This document shows positions 35,117-43,890 of a stretch of DNA of 64,000 bases, piece by piece (position 1 is the stretch's first letter; each line of letters opens with the position of its first letter). Made by a program: the position numbers and the translations under genes. The stretch covers positions 124,001 to 188,000 of the forward strand of contig JBIICY010000003.1 of assembly GCA_044238605.1 (NCBI GenBank), in the 5' to 3' direction. This stretch comes from UBA10438 sp044238605. GTDB lineage: Bacteria; Bacteroidota; Ignavibacteria; Kapaibacteriales; Kapaibacteriaceae. The notes beneath the pieces are model-generated. The model did not search any database. It had not been told where the DNA came from and saw only the letters and a program-made list of their open reading frames with translations.

Positions 35117-36640
35117 ATGTCAACTGTGCAACGCAACGAGCAGGAGCTCATTAAGATCGAGAAGCTCCATGAACTTCGTTCGTTAGGGATCAATCCGTAT
35201 CCAGTTTCGTACGATCGAACGCACCATGCAACAGAGATCTTGGAGACATACACCGATGAGCAACCAGAAGCGCTAAACTCTGTGCGCGTCGCTGGCCGGA
35301 TCATGGCGATACGTAAGATGGGTAAGGCCTCGTTCTGTCATATCCAGGACGTAACCGGCCGCATACAGATCTATCTGAAAAAAGACGATCTCGGCGAAGC
35401 CTATGATCTTCTAAGGCTCTATGACATTGGCGATATCGTTGGTGTAGAGGGCTTTGTGTTCCGTACGCGCATGGGCGAGATCAGCGTGCACGCACGCGAG
35501 TTTACCATGCTCACAAAGAGCGTTACTGTTATCCCAGTTGGCAAAGAAGAAGTTAATGAGGACGGCACTGTAACACGCTATGATGCTATTGCAGACAAAG
35601 AGCAGCGCTATCGTAAGCGGTATCTCGACCTCATTGCCAATCCCGATATCAAAGAGACCTTTATTAAGCGGTCGCTGATCATCCGCACGATGCGCAACTT
35701 CTTTGACGAACGCGGATGGATCGAAGTTGAAACACCGATTCTGCAGCCTATCTACGGCGGGGCAACTGCCCGCCCCTTTGTTACACACCACAACGCGCTT
35801 GATGTTGCCTTGTACCTCCGTATTGCCGATGAGTTGTACCTGAAGCGACTCATTGTAGGGGGCTTTGAAGGCGTGTATGAGATCTCGAAGAACTTCCGCA
35901 ACGAGGGGATGGATAAGACCCATAACCCTGAGTTCACAGCACTCGAGATCTATGTTGCCTACAAAGATTACATCTGGATGATGGAGATGGTTGAAGATCT
36001 CTTCAACACAATCGTGATTACCGCTTGTGGTGGCGAAACGATCAACTTTCAGGGAACAGAGATCTCGTTTGCGAAGCCATTTGCAAAAAAGAAGATGTTC
36101 GACCTCTTCGAAGAACACACAGGGCTAAACTTGCGTGGTCAGTCGCGTGAACAGTTGCTTGCATCTGCCAAGTCGATCCACGTTGATGTCGATCCGGCAG
36201 CAAGTGCGATGAAGGTCCTCGACGAGATCTTTAGCGTCAAGGTTCAACCGCACCTTATCCAACCAACGTTTGTTATCGACTATCCGGTTGAGATGTCGCC
36301 CCTTGCAAAAGCACACCCAACAGAAGAAGGCCTCGTAGAGCGCTTCGAGTTGTTCATTATGGGTAAGGAAGTTGCCAACGCCTTTAGCGAGCTGAATGAT
36401 CCGCTTGATCAGCGTGCTCGTCTAGAAGAGCAGGCCACGATCCGTGCAGCCGGAGACGATGAAGCAATGGTAGTAGACGAAGACTTCCTGCATGCCATCG
36501 AGGTTGGACTTCCGCCAACTGCCGGACTCGGCGTTGGAATAGACCGTCTTGTGATGCTGCTTACGAACAACGACTCCATTCGCGACGTCTTGTTCTTTCC
36601 GCAGATGCGTCCAGAACGAACGCACCACGAAGGGGAGTAA
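35117..36640 (+). CDS. lysS: Lysyl-tRNA synthetase, class II
   Basis: The 507-residue enzyme charges tRNA-Lys. It has the N-terminal OB-fold anticodon-binding domain (VAGRIMAIRKMGKASFCHIQD), motif 2 FRNEGMDKTHNPEFT and motif 3 GLGVGIDRLVMLLTN, with SPLAKAHPTEEGLVERFE before it. AAGGA at 35103-35107 is the ribosome site. It ends 2 nt before the site-2 protease gene. Confidence 0.98.
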   Translation: MSTVQRNEQELIKIEKLHELRSLGINPYPVSYDRTHHATEILETYTDEQPEALNSVRVAGRIMAIRKMGKASFCHIQDVTGRIQIYLKKDDLGEAYDLLRLYDIGDIVGVEGFVFRTRMGEISVHAREFTMLTKSVTVIPVGKEEVNEDGTVTRYDAIADKEQRYRKRYLDLIANPDIKETFIKRSLIIRTMRNFFDERGWIEVETPILQPIYGGATARPFVTHHNALDVALYLRIADELYLKRLIVGGFEGVYEISKNFRNEGMDKTHNPEFTALEIYVAYKDYIWMMEMVEDLFNTIVITACGGETINFQGTEISFAKPFAKKKMFDLFEEHTGLNLRGQSREQLLASAKSIHVDVDPAASAMKVLDEIFSVKVQPHLIQPTFVIDYPVEMSPLAKAHPTEEGLVERFELFIMGKEVANAFSELNDPLDQRARLEEQATIRAAGDDEAMVVDEDFLHAIEVGLPPTAGLGVGIDRLVMLLTNNDSIRDVLFFPQMRPERTHHEGE

Positions 36641-36642
36641 TC

Positions 36643-37725
36643 GTGGGGTACCAACGGTTTGATCCGTCGGCTTCAAGTGCGCTTCTACCGCGCTGGACGC
36701 CCCCTACTGCAAAGGAAATCAGCATTCATGTGCTGCTCGTGCTCGCGACGTTTGCAACCTGCATGATGGCTGGAGCGCAGTGGGTTGGAGTAAATCCATT
36801 TGAGATTAGGAACTGGCAGGCAGGGTTTTCGTATGCCGTGCTCACAATGACGTTTCTTTTGTCGCATGAGTACGGACATTACCTCGCGGCGCTGCGCCAC
36901 AAGCTGCCATCGTCGTTGCCGTATGTGATTCCTGTGCCACCAACAGTTATGCCGTTTGGTACGTTTGGAGCAGTGATACGCACGCGCACTCCGATGATGA
37001 CGAAGAACCAACTTTTTGATATCGGTGTGTCGGGTCCGATTGCAGGATTTGTGGTATGCCTTATCATCCTTACGATTGGTTTTATCACGCTCCCCGGCGT
37101 AGAGTACCTTTATGCAATTCATCCCGAGATCCTTGTCAATGGATTCACTGACAAGGGGCTCACATTTGGCGACACGCTGCTGTTCTCGATGTTTCGTTCG
37201 ATGTTCGAAGGACATGTGTTCGTTCCGCCAATGAACGAGATCTATCACTATCCGTTTCTCTGCGTGGGATGGTTCGGGATGTTCGTTACGGCGCTCAATC
37301 TCTTGCCCTTTGGTCAGCTTGATGGCGGACATGTACTGTACGCACTGATCGGCAAAAAACAGCATGTTATAGGGCGCGTACTCTGGTGGACAATGTTCTC
37401 ATTGGCTGTTCTCTGGCTCCTTGGTTTGATTCATGATCTTTTTACAGTGGGCTTTAACCCTGCGGCCTTTTCACCCTGGGTGCTGTGGCTCCGCAGTACT
37501 GTCGATCCAACTCTAGGAAGCATTATCGCCAAAGCCCCTTGGCTATTCTCTCTTGGCGAAGTGTGGACGTTCTGGCTGATCATGGTGCGGCTTGTGATCA
37601 AGATCGAGCACCCAGTTATCGCTGATGAGTCTCCGTTGTCTAAAGGGAGAGTGGCCATTGGTTGGATCGCCATGCTAATCCTTATTCTGAGCATCGCTCC
37701 GAAGTCCATTTATCAAGTGCCATGA
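36643..37725 (+). CDS. Site-2 protease family membrane metallopeptidase (M50)
   Basis: The 360-residue membrane protein has the zinc motif HEYGH (His75-His79) in a transmembrane helix and the second metal site NLLPFGQLDGGH near residue 225. Between them lies the conserved GTFGAVIRTRTPM segment followed by FDIGVSGPIAGF, as in the cyanobacterial and plant EGY-like S2P group. There is no PDZ domain. It probably cleaves a membrane-anchored regulator or clears membrane proteins. The start is GTG 36643, and it overlaps the following gene by 4 nt. Confidence 0.9.
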   Translation: MGYQRFDPSASSALLPRWTPPTAKEISIHVLLVLATFATCMMAGAQWVGVNPFEIRNWQAGFSYAVLTMTFLLSHEYGHYLAALRHKLPSSLPYVIPVPPTVMPFGTFGAVIRTRTPMMTKNQLFDIGVSGPIAGFVVCLIILTIGFITLPGVEYLYAIHPEILVNGFTDKGLTFGDTLLFSMFRSMFEGHVFVPPMNEIYHYPFLCVGWFGMFVTALNLLPFGQLDGGHVLYALIGKKQHVIGRVLWWTMFSLAVLWLLGLIHDLFTVGFNPAAFSPWVLWLRSTVDPTLGSIIAKAPWLFSLGEVWTFWLIMVRLVIKIEHPVIADESPLSKGRVAIGWIAMLILILSIAPKSIYQVP

Positions 37726-39371
37726 CAACACGTCAACATACGGCCGTAGCGGTAATCCTGCTGATCATTGTTGGATACCTTATTCGTATGTCGGCCGTCG
37801 AAGTTCAGCCGTCGCCAGAAGGATTTATCGCCCAGGCGGGGGCGGTGATCAATGAAACGGGGCTTACGGCAGATCTTGCTCCAACCTCGCCGGGAGGGCT
37901 TACCACGGGATTGATGCCGCCTGGTGTGCCAACAATGATTGCTGCTGGTATGCGTGCTGCAGGCGAAAATCAGCTGGCAATCCGCTGGTTTTCCGTTCTC
38001 AGTATCGCGGTTGGACTCTTGCTGATGTACGTTATCGCAAGCAGGTTTCTATCGCATCAGGGCTCTCTGCAGGCAGTGGCAATCGCAGGATTAAGTATGC
38101 CATGGGTGCTCTACGGACGCCAGGCAAGCCTCTCTGTTGCCGGAATACCACTGGTGCTCGGCGGCCTGTGGATGCTTCTGAACATCACACGTTCTACACG
38201 CTCAGCTCCTCGTTACAGCTTTGCGTCCGGTTACGCCCTGGTGTGCTTTGCCGCTGGCTGGACATCGATCGAGGCCTGCGTTACGCTGGTGGCACTCTCA
38301 CTTGGATTCCTGCTGCTAACCCGCAATGGTGTGGTGATGCTTGCCTCAGTTGTGGGGCTTCTGTCCACAGTGCCGTGGTTGGCAATGATGTTCGGCAGCT
38401 ATGGAGATCAGGTCCTCCTGGCATCGTCGATCAGCATCCCTGTTTCGGAGCCTACGCTGATTTCGACCGGTCCGCTTGATGCATTGATCCTACTCATCGT
38501 TAGCAGTCCTGTGCTTGTTGTGTCGATCTTCTGGTGTGCATGTCTTGTGCTTCGAAAAGCACTCATGCCACAAGAACACGAAATCGAGGTGCGAAGCATA
38601 GGCCTGTGGTTCGTTGCGTCGCTGCTAGTTATCGCGCTGCAGCCACAGCGAGGCTTCTTTTCGTTTGTGCTGATGATTCCAGCTGCTTCGATGTTGAGCG
38701 TGTATGCTCTTGAGCAGTTCCGCAGACGTGCCTCGCCTGGTGTGTTTCTGGGTGCTCTTGCAACTGTGGGCGTCTCATCATCCGTCGTGCTGATGATGCA
38801 GCTGCTACAGTCAGGTTCTGGTTTTAAGCTCTTGTACCTCGTACTCTTGTGTGTGCACGTGGTTGTTGTTGCTGTGCAGGTCTTACGCCCTGGGCGACTG
38901 AAGAGCCCCCTCCAGATGGCTGCTGGACTGTATTCGCCGCTGTATTATGGTGCTGTGTCAATCAGTGGTCTCATTGCATTCGTCAGCATCGTGTTTGGCA
39001 GCCCATATGTTGTTCAAGGGGCGCGCAAGATCGCATACGAACTGCACGAGCAGCAGGTGAGCGACGGCTCCTTTACCTATGTCTTTCACAAGCATCACTC
39101 TACAGATGGGATGAATGCCCAGCTTGATTGGTATCTGCAGGGCTGGATGACGGGACAGAAACCTGGTTTTTCGCATCAGAGTATGCCACAGCCAGAGAAT
39201 CAGTTCGATCCGCGGTCGCTACTGTTCATTATGGGTGTCGATCGTATCGTGTATTACCACCCTGGAAGTGATAGGCGTAACCTTGAACTGATGAGAACGC
39301 TCCTAGAAAGCATGTACGACGAGCAGGTCTCAACGAGGGACTACACACTCTTTCTGTCGAAACAGCGCTAG
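37722..39371 (+). CDS. Polytopic membrane protein, likely GT-C glycosyltransferase (PMT/ArnT-like)
   Basis: From ATG 37722 the 549-residue product has about ten hydrophobic helices and a soluble C-terminal part, the layout of ArnT/PMT family 39 glycosyltransferases. The N-terminal loop contains a Glu (SPEGFIAQAG) where the catalytic acidic residue usually sits, and WVLYGRQASLS is like the family's helix after that loop. The C-terminal segment ends in a periplasmic-type domain (FTYVFHKHHSTDGMNAQLDWY). The substrate is unknown and the family call is tentative. Confidence 0.6.
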   Translation: MTTRQHTAVAVILLIIVGYLIRMSAVEVQPSPEGFIAQAGAVINETGLTADLAPTSPGGLTTGLMPPGVPTMIAAGMRAAGENQLAIRWFSVLSIAVGLLLMYVIASRFLSHQGSLQAVAIAGLSMPWVLYGRQASLSVAGIPLVLGGLWMLLNITRSTRSAPRYSFASGYALVCFAAGWTSIEACVTLVALSLGFLLLTRNGVVMLASVVGLLSTVPWLAMMFGSYGDQVLLASSISIPVSEPTLISTGPLDALILLIVSSPVLVVSIFWCACLVLRKALMPQEHEIEVRSIGLWFVASLLVIALQPQRGFFSFVLMIPAASMLSVYALEQFRRRASPGVFLGALATVGVSSSVVLMMQLLQSGSGFKLLYLVLLCVHVVVVAVQVLRPGRLKSPLQMAAGLYSPLYYGAVSISGLIAFVSIVFGSPYVVQGARKIAYELHEQQVSDGSFTYVFHKHHSTDGMNAQLDWYLQGWMTGQKPGFSHQSMPQPENQFDPRSLLFIMGVDRIVYYHPGSDRRNLELMRTLLESMYDEQVSTRDYTLFLSKQR

Positions 39372-41209
39372 GCGTCTTTGCCGGCGTACTGAATTTCGTA
39401 CAGCCGAGCATACACGCCGCTGCGTGCAAGAAGCTCTGCGTGGGTGCCTTGCTCAACTATTCTGCCCTGATCGAAGACCAAGATGCGGTCTGCATTGATG
39501 ATCGTTGACAAGCGATGAGCCACAATTATGGCCGTTCTCCCCTCGAGCGCCCGATCGATTGCAGTTTGTACCTGGCGCTCCGACTCGGTGTCCAGCGCAG
39601 ACGTTGCTTCGTCAAACAACAGGATCTGCGGCTCACGGAAGAGTGCCCGGGCGATCGCCAAACGCTGGCGCTGTCCACCGGATATGCGCATCCCGCGGTC
39701 TCCGATCACTGTGTCGTATCCATCTGGCAATTGTTGGATAAAGCCATCTGCATGGGCGATGCGACACACGTTAATGATCTGATCACGATCAGCTGCGTCT
39801 TCTCCAAGGCTGATGTTGTTAGCAACGGTATCATGGAAGAGTAGTGCTTCCTGTGAAACCACACCAAAGAGCCTGCGGTACTTGTCGAGATCAACTGTTC
39901 GAACATCCTGTTCGTAAATCTTGATCGCTCCGGATTGCGGATCGTAGAACCGCAGAAGCAGGTCGAGCATGGTAGACTTCCCGCTGCCGGAAGCGCCGAC
40001 AAAGGCGATCTTCTCTCCGGTGTTCACCGTAAACGAGACGTCCTTGAGAACAACGTTATCTGCATAGGCGAAACTCACGTTTGAAACAGACAGTACGGAT
40101 TCGCCAGAAGTGAGGTCGCTGCTGCCCGACTGTATCGTTGGCATCGTGTCGAGTGCCTGAGCAACATTTGCTCCGGCTGCAATTCCACGCTGCATACCAG
40201 CAATAGTGTTCGCAATCACGCTGATGGGCTGCATCAGTCCAAAGAGCAGAAAGAGAAACGTCATCAGATTCGATGCTGTGATCACTCCCGCCGCTGAATC
40301 TTGACTGCCAATGTAAAAGACCGTTACGAGAGCTAGTATGCCAAAGGTGTCGTTTACAACCGGGATCAGCCCCATAACGCGCGTGTTACGAATTGCCCGT
40401 TGGAGGTATGATGCTGTCTGATCGATGAACCGTCGCACAATAAACGACTCGATGTTCATCGCTTTGACTACTCGAATACCTAACACCGTTTCCTGCAGTG
40501 TGGATGTGTAGTCTGCCTGTGCAGCCTGTAGCCGCGAACCATAGCTTCGGAGCAATCGTGTAACCGTGCGCATCAGGAACAGCCCAAGGCCGGCAACTAC
40601 AACGGAGATTACGGTAAGCTTTGCGCTGATCACGAATAACAGTCCAACGTAGATCACAACTGTTGAGGCCTCTCTCCAGAGTGTTGTGATCGAGTTGATG
40701 GTGGCATGATTGAGAATGCCGATATCATTCGTAAGAAGTGATATGATCTCGCCAGCCTTGCGTTTGCCAAAGAAGTCTAGAGACTGGGTAGTGAGATGGT
40801 GAAAGAGGGTATCACGAATCCTCTTCATGATGCCTTCTTCAAGTCGTGTAGTAAGAACAGATCCCACGTACTTCGTAATGCCGCGCACAACAAACAAGAG
40901 CAGGAGCACGAACGAAATGTTGCGCAGTGCGCTGCTTTGATCAGCCCCTTGAATGAGCGAGGTCATCAGATTCTCAAATGCTGCCTTTAACCCGCCTACG
41001 GCCGGCAAGGGCTTGGCTGCAGCTGCTGGTGGTGCGCCCCCGAACAACGTTCGAAAGATCGGCTCGACTACTGCGAGAATCAGTGCATTTGACACTGAGA
41101 AGAGAAGATTGGCAATCGTTGATAGAACAACCAGCTTCCATGCAGGACGCACAAAGGGAAGCATCTTCGATGCTAACTGGCGTACGGTATATGCTGCAGG
41201 GTTATGCAC
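39368..41209 (-). CDS. ABC exporter, fused permease-ATPase (MsbA-like)
   Basis: The 613-residue half-transporter has a six-helix membrane domain and a nucleotide-binding domain with Walker A GASGSGKST, signature ISGGQRQRLAIARALF, Walker B ILLFDEATSALD and a VAHRLST H-loop. MsbA-type exporters flip lipid A or other lipids; the substrate here is inferred. A low-complexity insert (GGAPPAAAAKPLPAVGGL) lies between the first two helices. The start is GTG 41209. It follows the amidase gene by 30 nt and shares a CTAG stop overlap with the gene on the other strand. Confidence 0.9.
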   Translation of the reverse strand: MHNPAAYTVRQLASKMLPFVRPAWKLVVLSTIANLLFSVSNALILAVVEPIFRTLFGGAPPAAAAKPLPAVGGLKAAFENLMTSLIQGADQSSALRNISFVLLLLFVVRGITKYVGSVLTTRLEEGIMKRIRDTLFHHLTTQSLDFFGKRKAGEIISLLTNDIGILNHATINSITTLWREASTVVIYVGLLFVISAKLTVISVVVAGLGLFLMRTVTRLLRSYGSRLQAAQADYTSTLQETVLGIRVVKAMNIESFIVRRFIDQTASYLQRAIRNTRVMGLIPVVNDTFGILALVTVFYIGSQDSAAGVITASNLMTFLFLLFGLMQPISVIANTIAGMQRGIAAGANVAQALDTMPTIQSGSSDLTSGESVLSVSNVSFAYADNVVLKDVSFTVNTGEKIAFVGASGSGKSTMLDLLLRFYDPQSGAIKIYEQDVRTVDLDKYRRLFGVVSQEALLFHDTVANNISLGEDAADRDQIINVCRIAHADGFIQQLPDGYDTVIGDRGMRISGGQRQRLAIARALFREPQILLFDEATSALDTESERQVQTAIDRALEGRTAIIVAHRLSTIINADRILVFDQGRIVEQGTHAELLARSGVYARLYEIQYAGKDA

Positions 41210-41239
41210 GTTACGGCTGGTGTTGACGCACGATGGTGA

Positions 41240-42448
41240 TCAGTGTTGCAGAGATAGTTGATATTCGCGTGCGTATGCTTGGATCGAACGCGCCAGGCCT
41301 TGCGCAATTGCTGCCTGCCCCTTGGATGATGCAAGATACTCAGCATCGCTCGTGTTTGAGAGAAACCCAGTCTCGACGAGAACGTTGGGCATGGATGCTC
41401 CCACGAGGACAAAGAACCCGGCCTGACTTACGCCTCTGTCTGCCAGGGGGCTACCCGAGGTAACCTCTCGCTGGATCTTGACAGCAAACGACTCACTGAG
41501 CTTTACGAAGCTGCGCTGTGCCATTGTGGCCACGATGATCTGATCCTCGGTCATGCCATCGTATCGGCGCTTTGTAGCTTCAAAGCTTACAGATGCGTTT
41601 TCTCGGCGAGCAACCCTTGCGGCATCATCATTTCTTCCTGGACGCAGGATGTACGTCTCACACCCATGCGCAGGATGGGGTTTCGTGGGCATACTGTTGC
41701 AATGAATGCTGATAAAGAGCTTTCCACCTGCCTGATTGGCAATCTCAGTGCGGCGAAACAGCTCGATAAAGACATCTGTTTCTCGCGTCATCACAACCTT
41801 GGTGTTCGGTAGGGTCTTGGCAAGGATGTCTCGAAGTTTACGACCAATGGCAAGAACCACGTTCTTTTCGTATGCACCGTTGACGCCCTCTGCGCCGGCG
41901 TCCTGCCCGCCATGTCCAGGATCAATCACGATAACGTCCAGAGACCACGGACCTTTCTTTGAGGGACTCGCCGCTGCAACCGGTTGTTCTGCAGGAGGCA
42001 ACTTCTTTTTTGATGTCAACGAGAAGATGATCTCTGTGGCACTCACGCGCTTAGTGCTTAACGAATCATACGTTGAAACAAGAGTTACATAGCAGTCCGA
42101 AGCTCTCTGCTCTACGCTCAACGCCATTTTTGAACTCATCGATGCAATGTCAAGCGCACGCTCGGAAACCGAAGTACGAGCAAAGCGAAGAGTCCAGCCG
42201 CGAGCATTGCGTTCTATGGATTTGGGTGCGTCAAGAGGGGATGAGCTCTTCATGCTCAGTGCCGATTCTTGCGGTTTGTGCGTGATGGTTACGACGTCAA
42301 CAACCGTCTCTAAACTGCTCAGGGGCAGCAATCCAAGAACAAGAATTGATGCAGCGAGCAACGGCAGTGTAGATCGGAGCAGTTGTGAACCGACGAAATT
42401 CAACGTAGAGTCCAGTACAGGGTTAACTTTGCGGTTCAAACATACCAC
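41240..42448 (-). CDS. N-acetylmuramoyl-L-alanine amidase (Amidase_3)
   Basis: The 402-residue protein has a hydrophobic export segment (LLRSTLPLLAASILVLGLLPL), a beta-rich middle region (AMIN-like; not certain) and a C-terminal Amidase_3 domain with zinc and catalytic motifs DPGHGGQDAGAEG, LFISIHCNS and NVLVETGFLSN. It cleaves peptidoglycan stem peptides from muramic acid, probably in the periplasm during cell separation. GTG 42448 is the start used here; later TTG codons are possible. Confidence 0.92.
   Translation of the reverse strand: MVCLNRKVNPVLDSTLNFVGSQLLRSTLPLLAASILVLGLLPLSSLETVVDVVTITHKPQESALSMKSSSPLDAPKSIERNARGWTLRFARTSVSERALDIASMSSKMALSVEQRASDCYVTLVSTYDSLSTKRVSATEIIFSLTSKKKLPPAEQPVAAASPSKKGPWSLDVIVIDPGHGGQDAGAEGVNGAYEKNVVLAIGRKLRDILAKTLPNTKVVMTRETDVFIELFRRTEIANQAGGKLFISIHCNSMPTKPHPAHGCETYILRPGRNDDAARVARRENASVSFEATKRRYDGMTEDQIIVATMAQRSFVKLSESFAVKIQREVTSGSPLADRGVSQAGFFVLVGASMPNVLVETGFLSNTSDAEYLASSKGQAAIAQGLARSIQAYAREYQLSLQH
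42424..42431 (+). promoter_or_regulatory. rlmD: -7 box for rlmD
   Basis: TAACTTTG is an exact TAnnTTTG, 25 nt before ATG 42457, in the region that also encodes the start of the divergent amidase. A -33 element is not clear. Confidence 0.45.
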
Positions 42449-42456
42449 GACAATGC

Positions 42457-43872
42457 ATGCGTAAGTCCATAGTTGGTCAAGAAATTGAGCTCACAATCGA
42501 CGCCTTAGGCTTCGAGGGTATATCTGTTGGCCGGATAGACGGTCATGTGCACTTCGTCAAAGGGGCACTGCCAGGTGAGCGTGTCCGGGCGCGGATCATT
42601 GGCAAAAAGAAGAAGCACATCATCGCCGAAACGGTAGAAGTGCTCGAATCATCTGAGCAGCGTGTGCCAGCCCCCTGCAGCCACTTCGGCATATGTGGCG
42701 GCTGTTCTTGGCAGCATCTAGCATATCCGCATCAGGCAGAGTGGAAACGTCAGCACGTAGTTGACTCATTTGAGCGCTTAGCTCGCATTCCCGTTGGCAG
42801 AATCAACGAGACATTGGCCTCACCTGCATCCTTCGGGTATCGGAACAAGATGGAGTTTTCCTTCGGTGGTTCTGCGTGGCTTACACGAGAGGAGATAGAC
42901 ACTGGGCAGCAGTTTGTACGCGACTTCGCACTTGGCCTTCATGTTCCCGGGCGTTTTGATAAGGTGCGTAACATCACATCATGCATGCTGCAGTCCGAAG
43001 CAGCCGCACGCGTGTTGGAGCACACCCACAGGTGCAGAACAGAGAATCCGGTTTCTGCCTATCACCAGCGCGATCATCATGGATTTTTGCGTCACCTCGT
43101 CATTCGCACGAGTGCTTCCGGCGGACAGGTGATGACGGTACTTATCACAACAACTCCGGAGACAGAGCAGGAGAAGGATTTTGTTGAGATGTGGTTGGCC
43201 GTACATGGTCAGTTACCGGATGGATCTACTGTGATCCATGCCATCAATGACACGTGGTCCCCGGTGGCATTTGGCACGATTACGTCTACCCTCGGTCCGG
43301 GATACCTTGAAGAAGTATCCGATGGTATCCACTATCGAATCAGCCCCTTTTCATTCTTCCAGACCAATACAATCCAGCTCCCGAACCTCGTTAGCAAGGC
43401 CATGGAAGGGGCTGGCATTACCTCCGAATGTGTTGTGTGGGATCTATACTGCGGTACCGGCACGCTTACCCTTCCAGCAGCAAAGCGCGCCAAACATGTA
43501 GTTGGAGCAGAGCTCGTTGAAAGTTCGATCGCAGATGCCAAATCAAATGCCGTTCGTAACGGAATTGATAATGTCGAGTTCCATGTTGTGGATCTTCATC
43601 ATGCTTCGGCACTGCAGAGGCTAGGACAATTCATGACGCCTGATGTGATCATGGTAGACCCACCGCGCAACGGGATGCACGAGCAGGTTGTTCGACACTT
43701 ACTCGCTGTGGCTGCGCCGCGCATCATGTATGTGAGCTGTAATCCGGCAACGCTCGCACGCGACTGTGCGATGCTTCACGAGCTCTATGATGTTGTAGAA
43801 GTAACGCCGGTAGATATGTTCCCGCAGACCTATCATGTTGAGGCAGTTGTCGTTCTGCAAAAGCGGCAGTAA
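42457..43872 (+). CDS. rlmD: 23S rRNA (uracil-C5)-methyltransferase, RlmD/RumA type
   Basis: The 471-residue enzyme has an N-terminal TRAM domain (IDALGFEGISVGRIDG), four cysteines for a [4Fe-4S] cluster (Cys74, 80, 83 and 176), an AdoMet-binding domain (VWDLYCGTGTLTLPAA) and the catalytic cysteine in YVSCNPATLARD. RlmD methylates U1939 of 23S rRNA; RlmCD or TrmA-type specificity cannot be excluded. It is a likely client of the suf system encoded earlier in the window. Confidence 0.92.
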   Translation: MRKSIVGQEIELTIDALGFEGISVGRIDGHVHFVKGALPGERVRARIIGKKKKHIIAETVEVLESSEQRVPAPCSHFGICGGCSWQHLAYPHQAEWKRQHVVDSFERLARIPVGRINETLASPASFGYRNKMEFSFGGSAWLTREEIDTGQQFVRDFALGLHVPGRFDKVRNITSCMLQSEAAARVLEHTHRCRTENPVSAYHQRDHHGFLRHLVIRTSASGGQVMTVLITTTPETEQEKDFVEMWLAVHGQLPDGSTVIHAINDTWSPVAFGTITSTLGPGYLEEVSDGIHYRISPFSFFQTNTIQLPNLVSKAMEGAGITSECVVWDLYCGTGTLTLPAAKRAKHVVGAELVESSIADAKSNAVRNGIDNVEFHVVDLHHASALQRLGQFMTPDVIMVDPPRNGMHEQVVRHLLAVAAPRIMYVSCNPATLARDCAMLHELYDVVEVTPVDMFPQTYHVEAVVVLQKRQ

Positions 43873-43890
43873 CGGTAACGGCAGCGCCTG

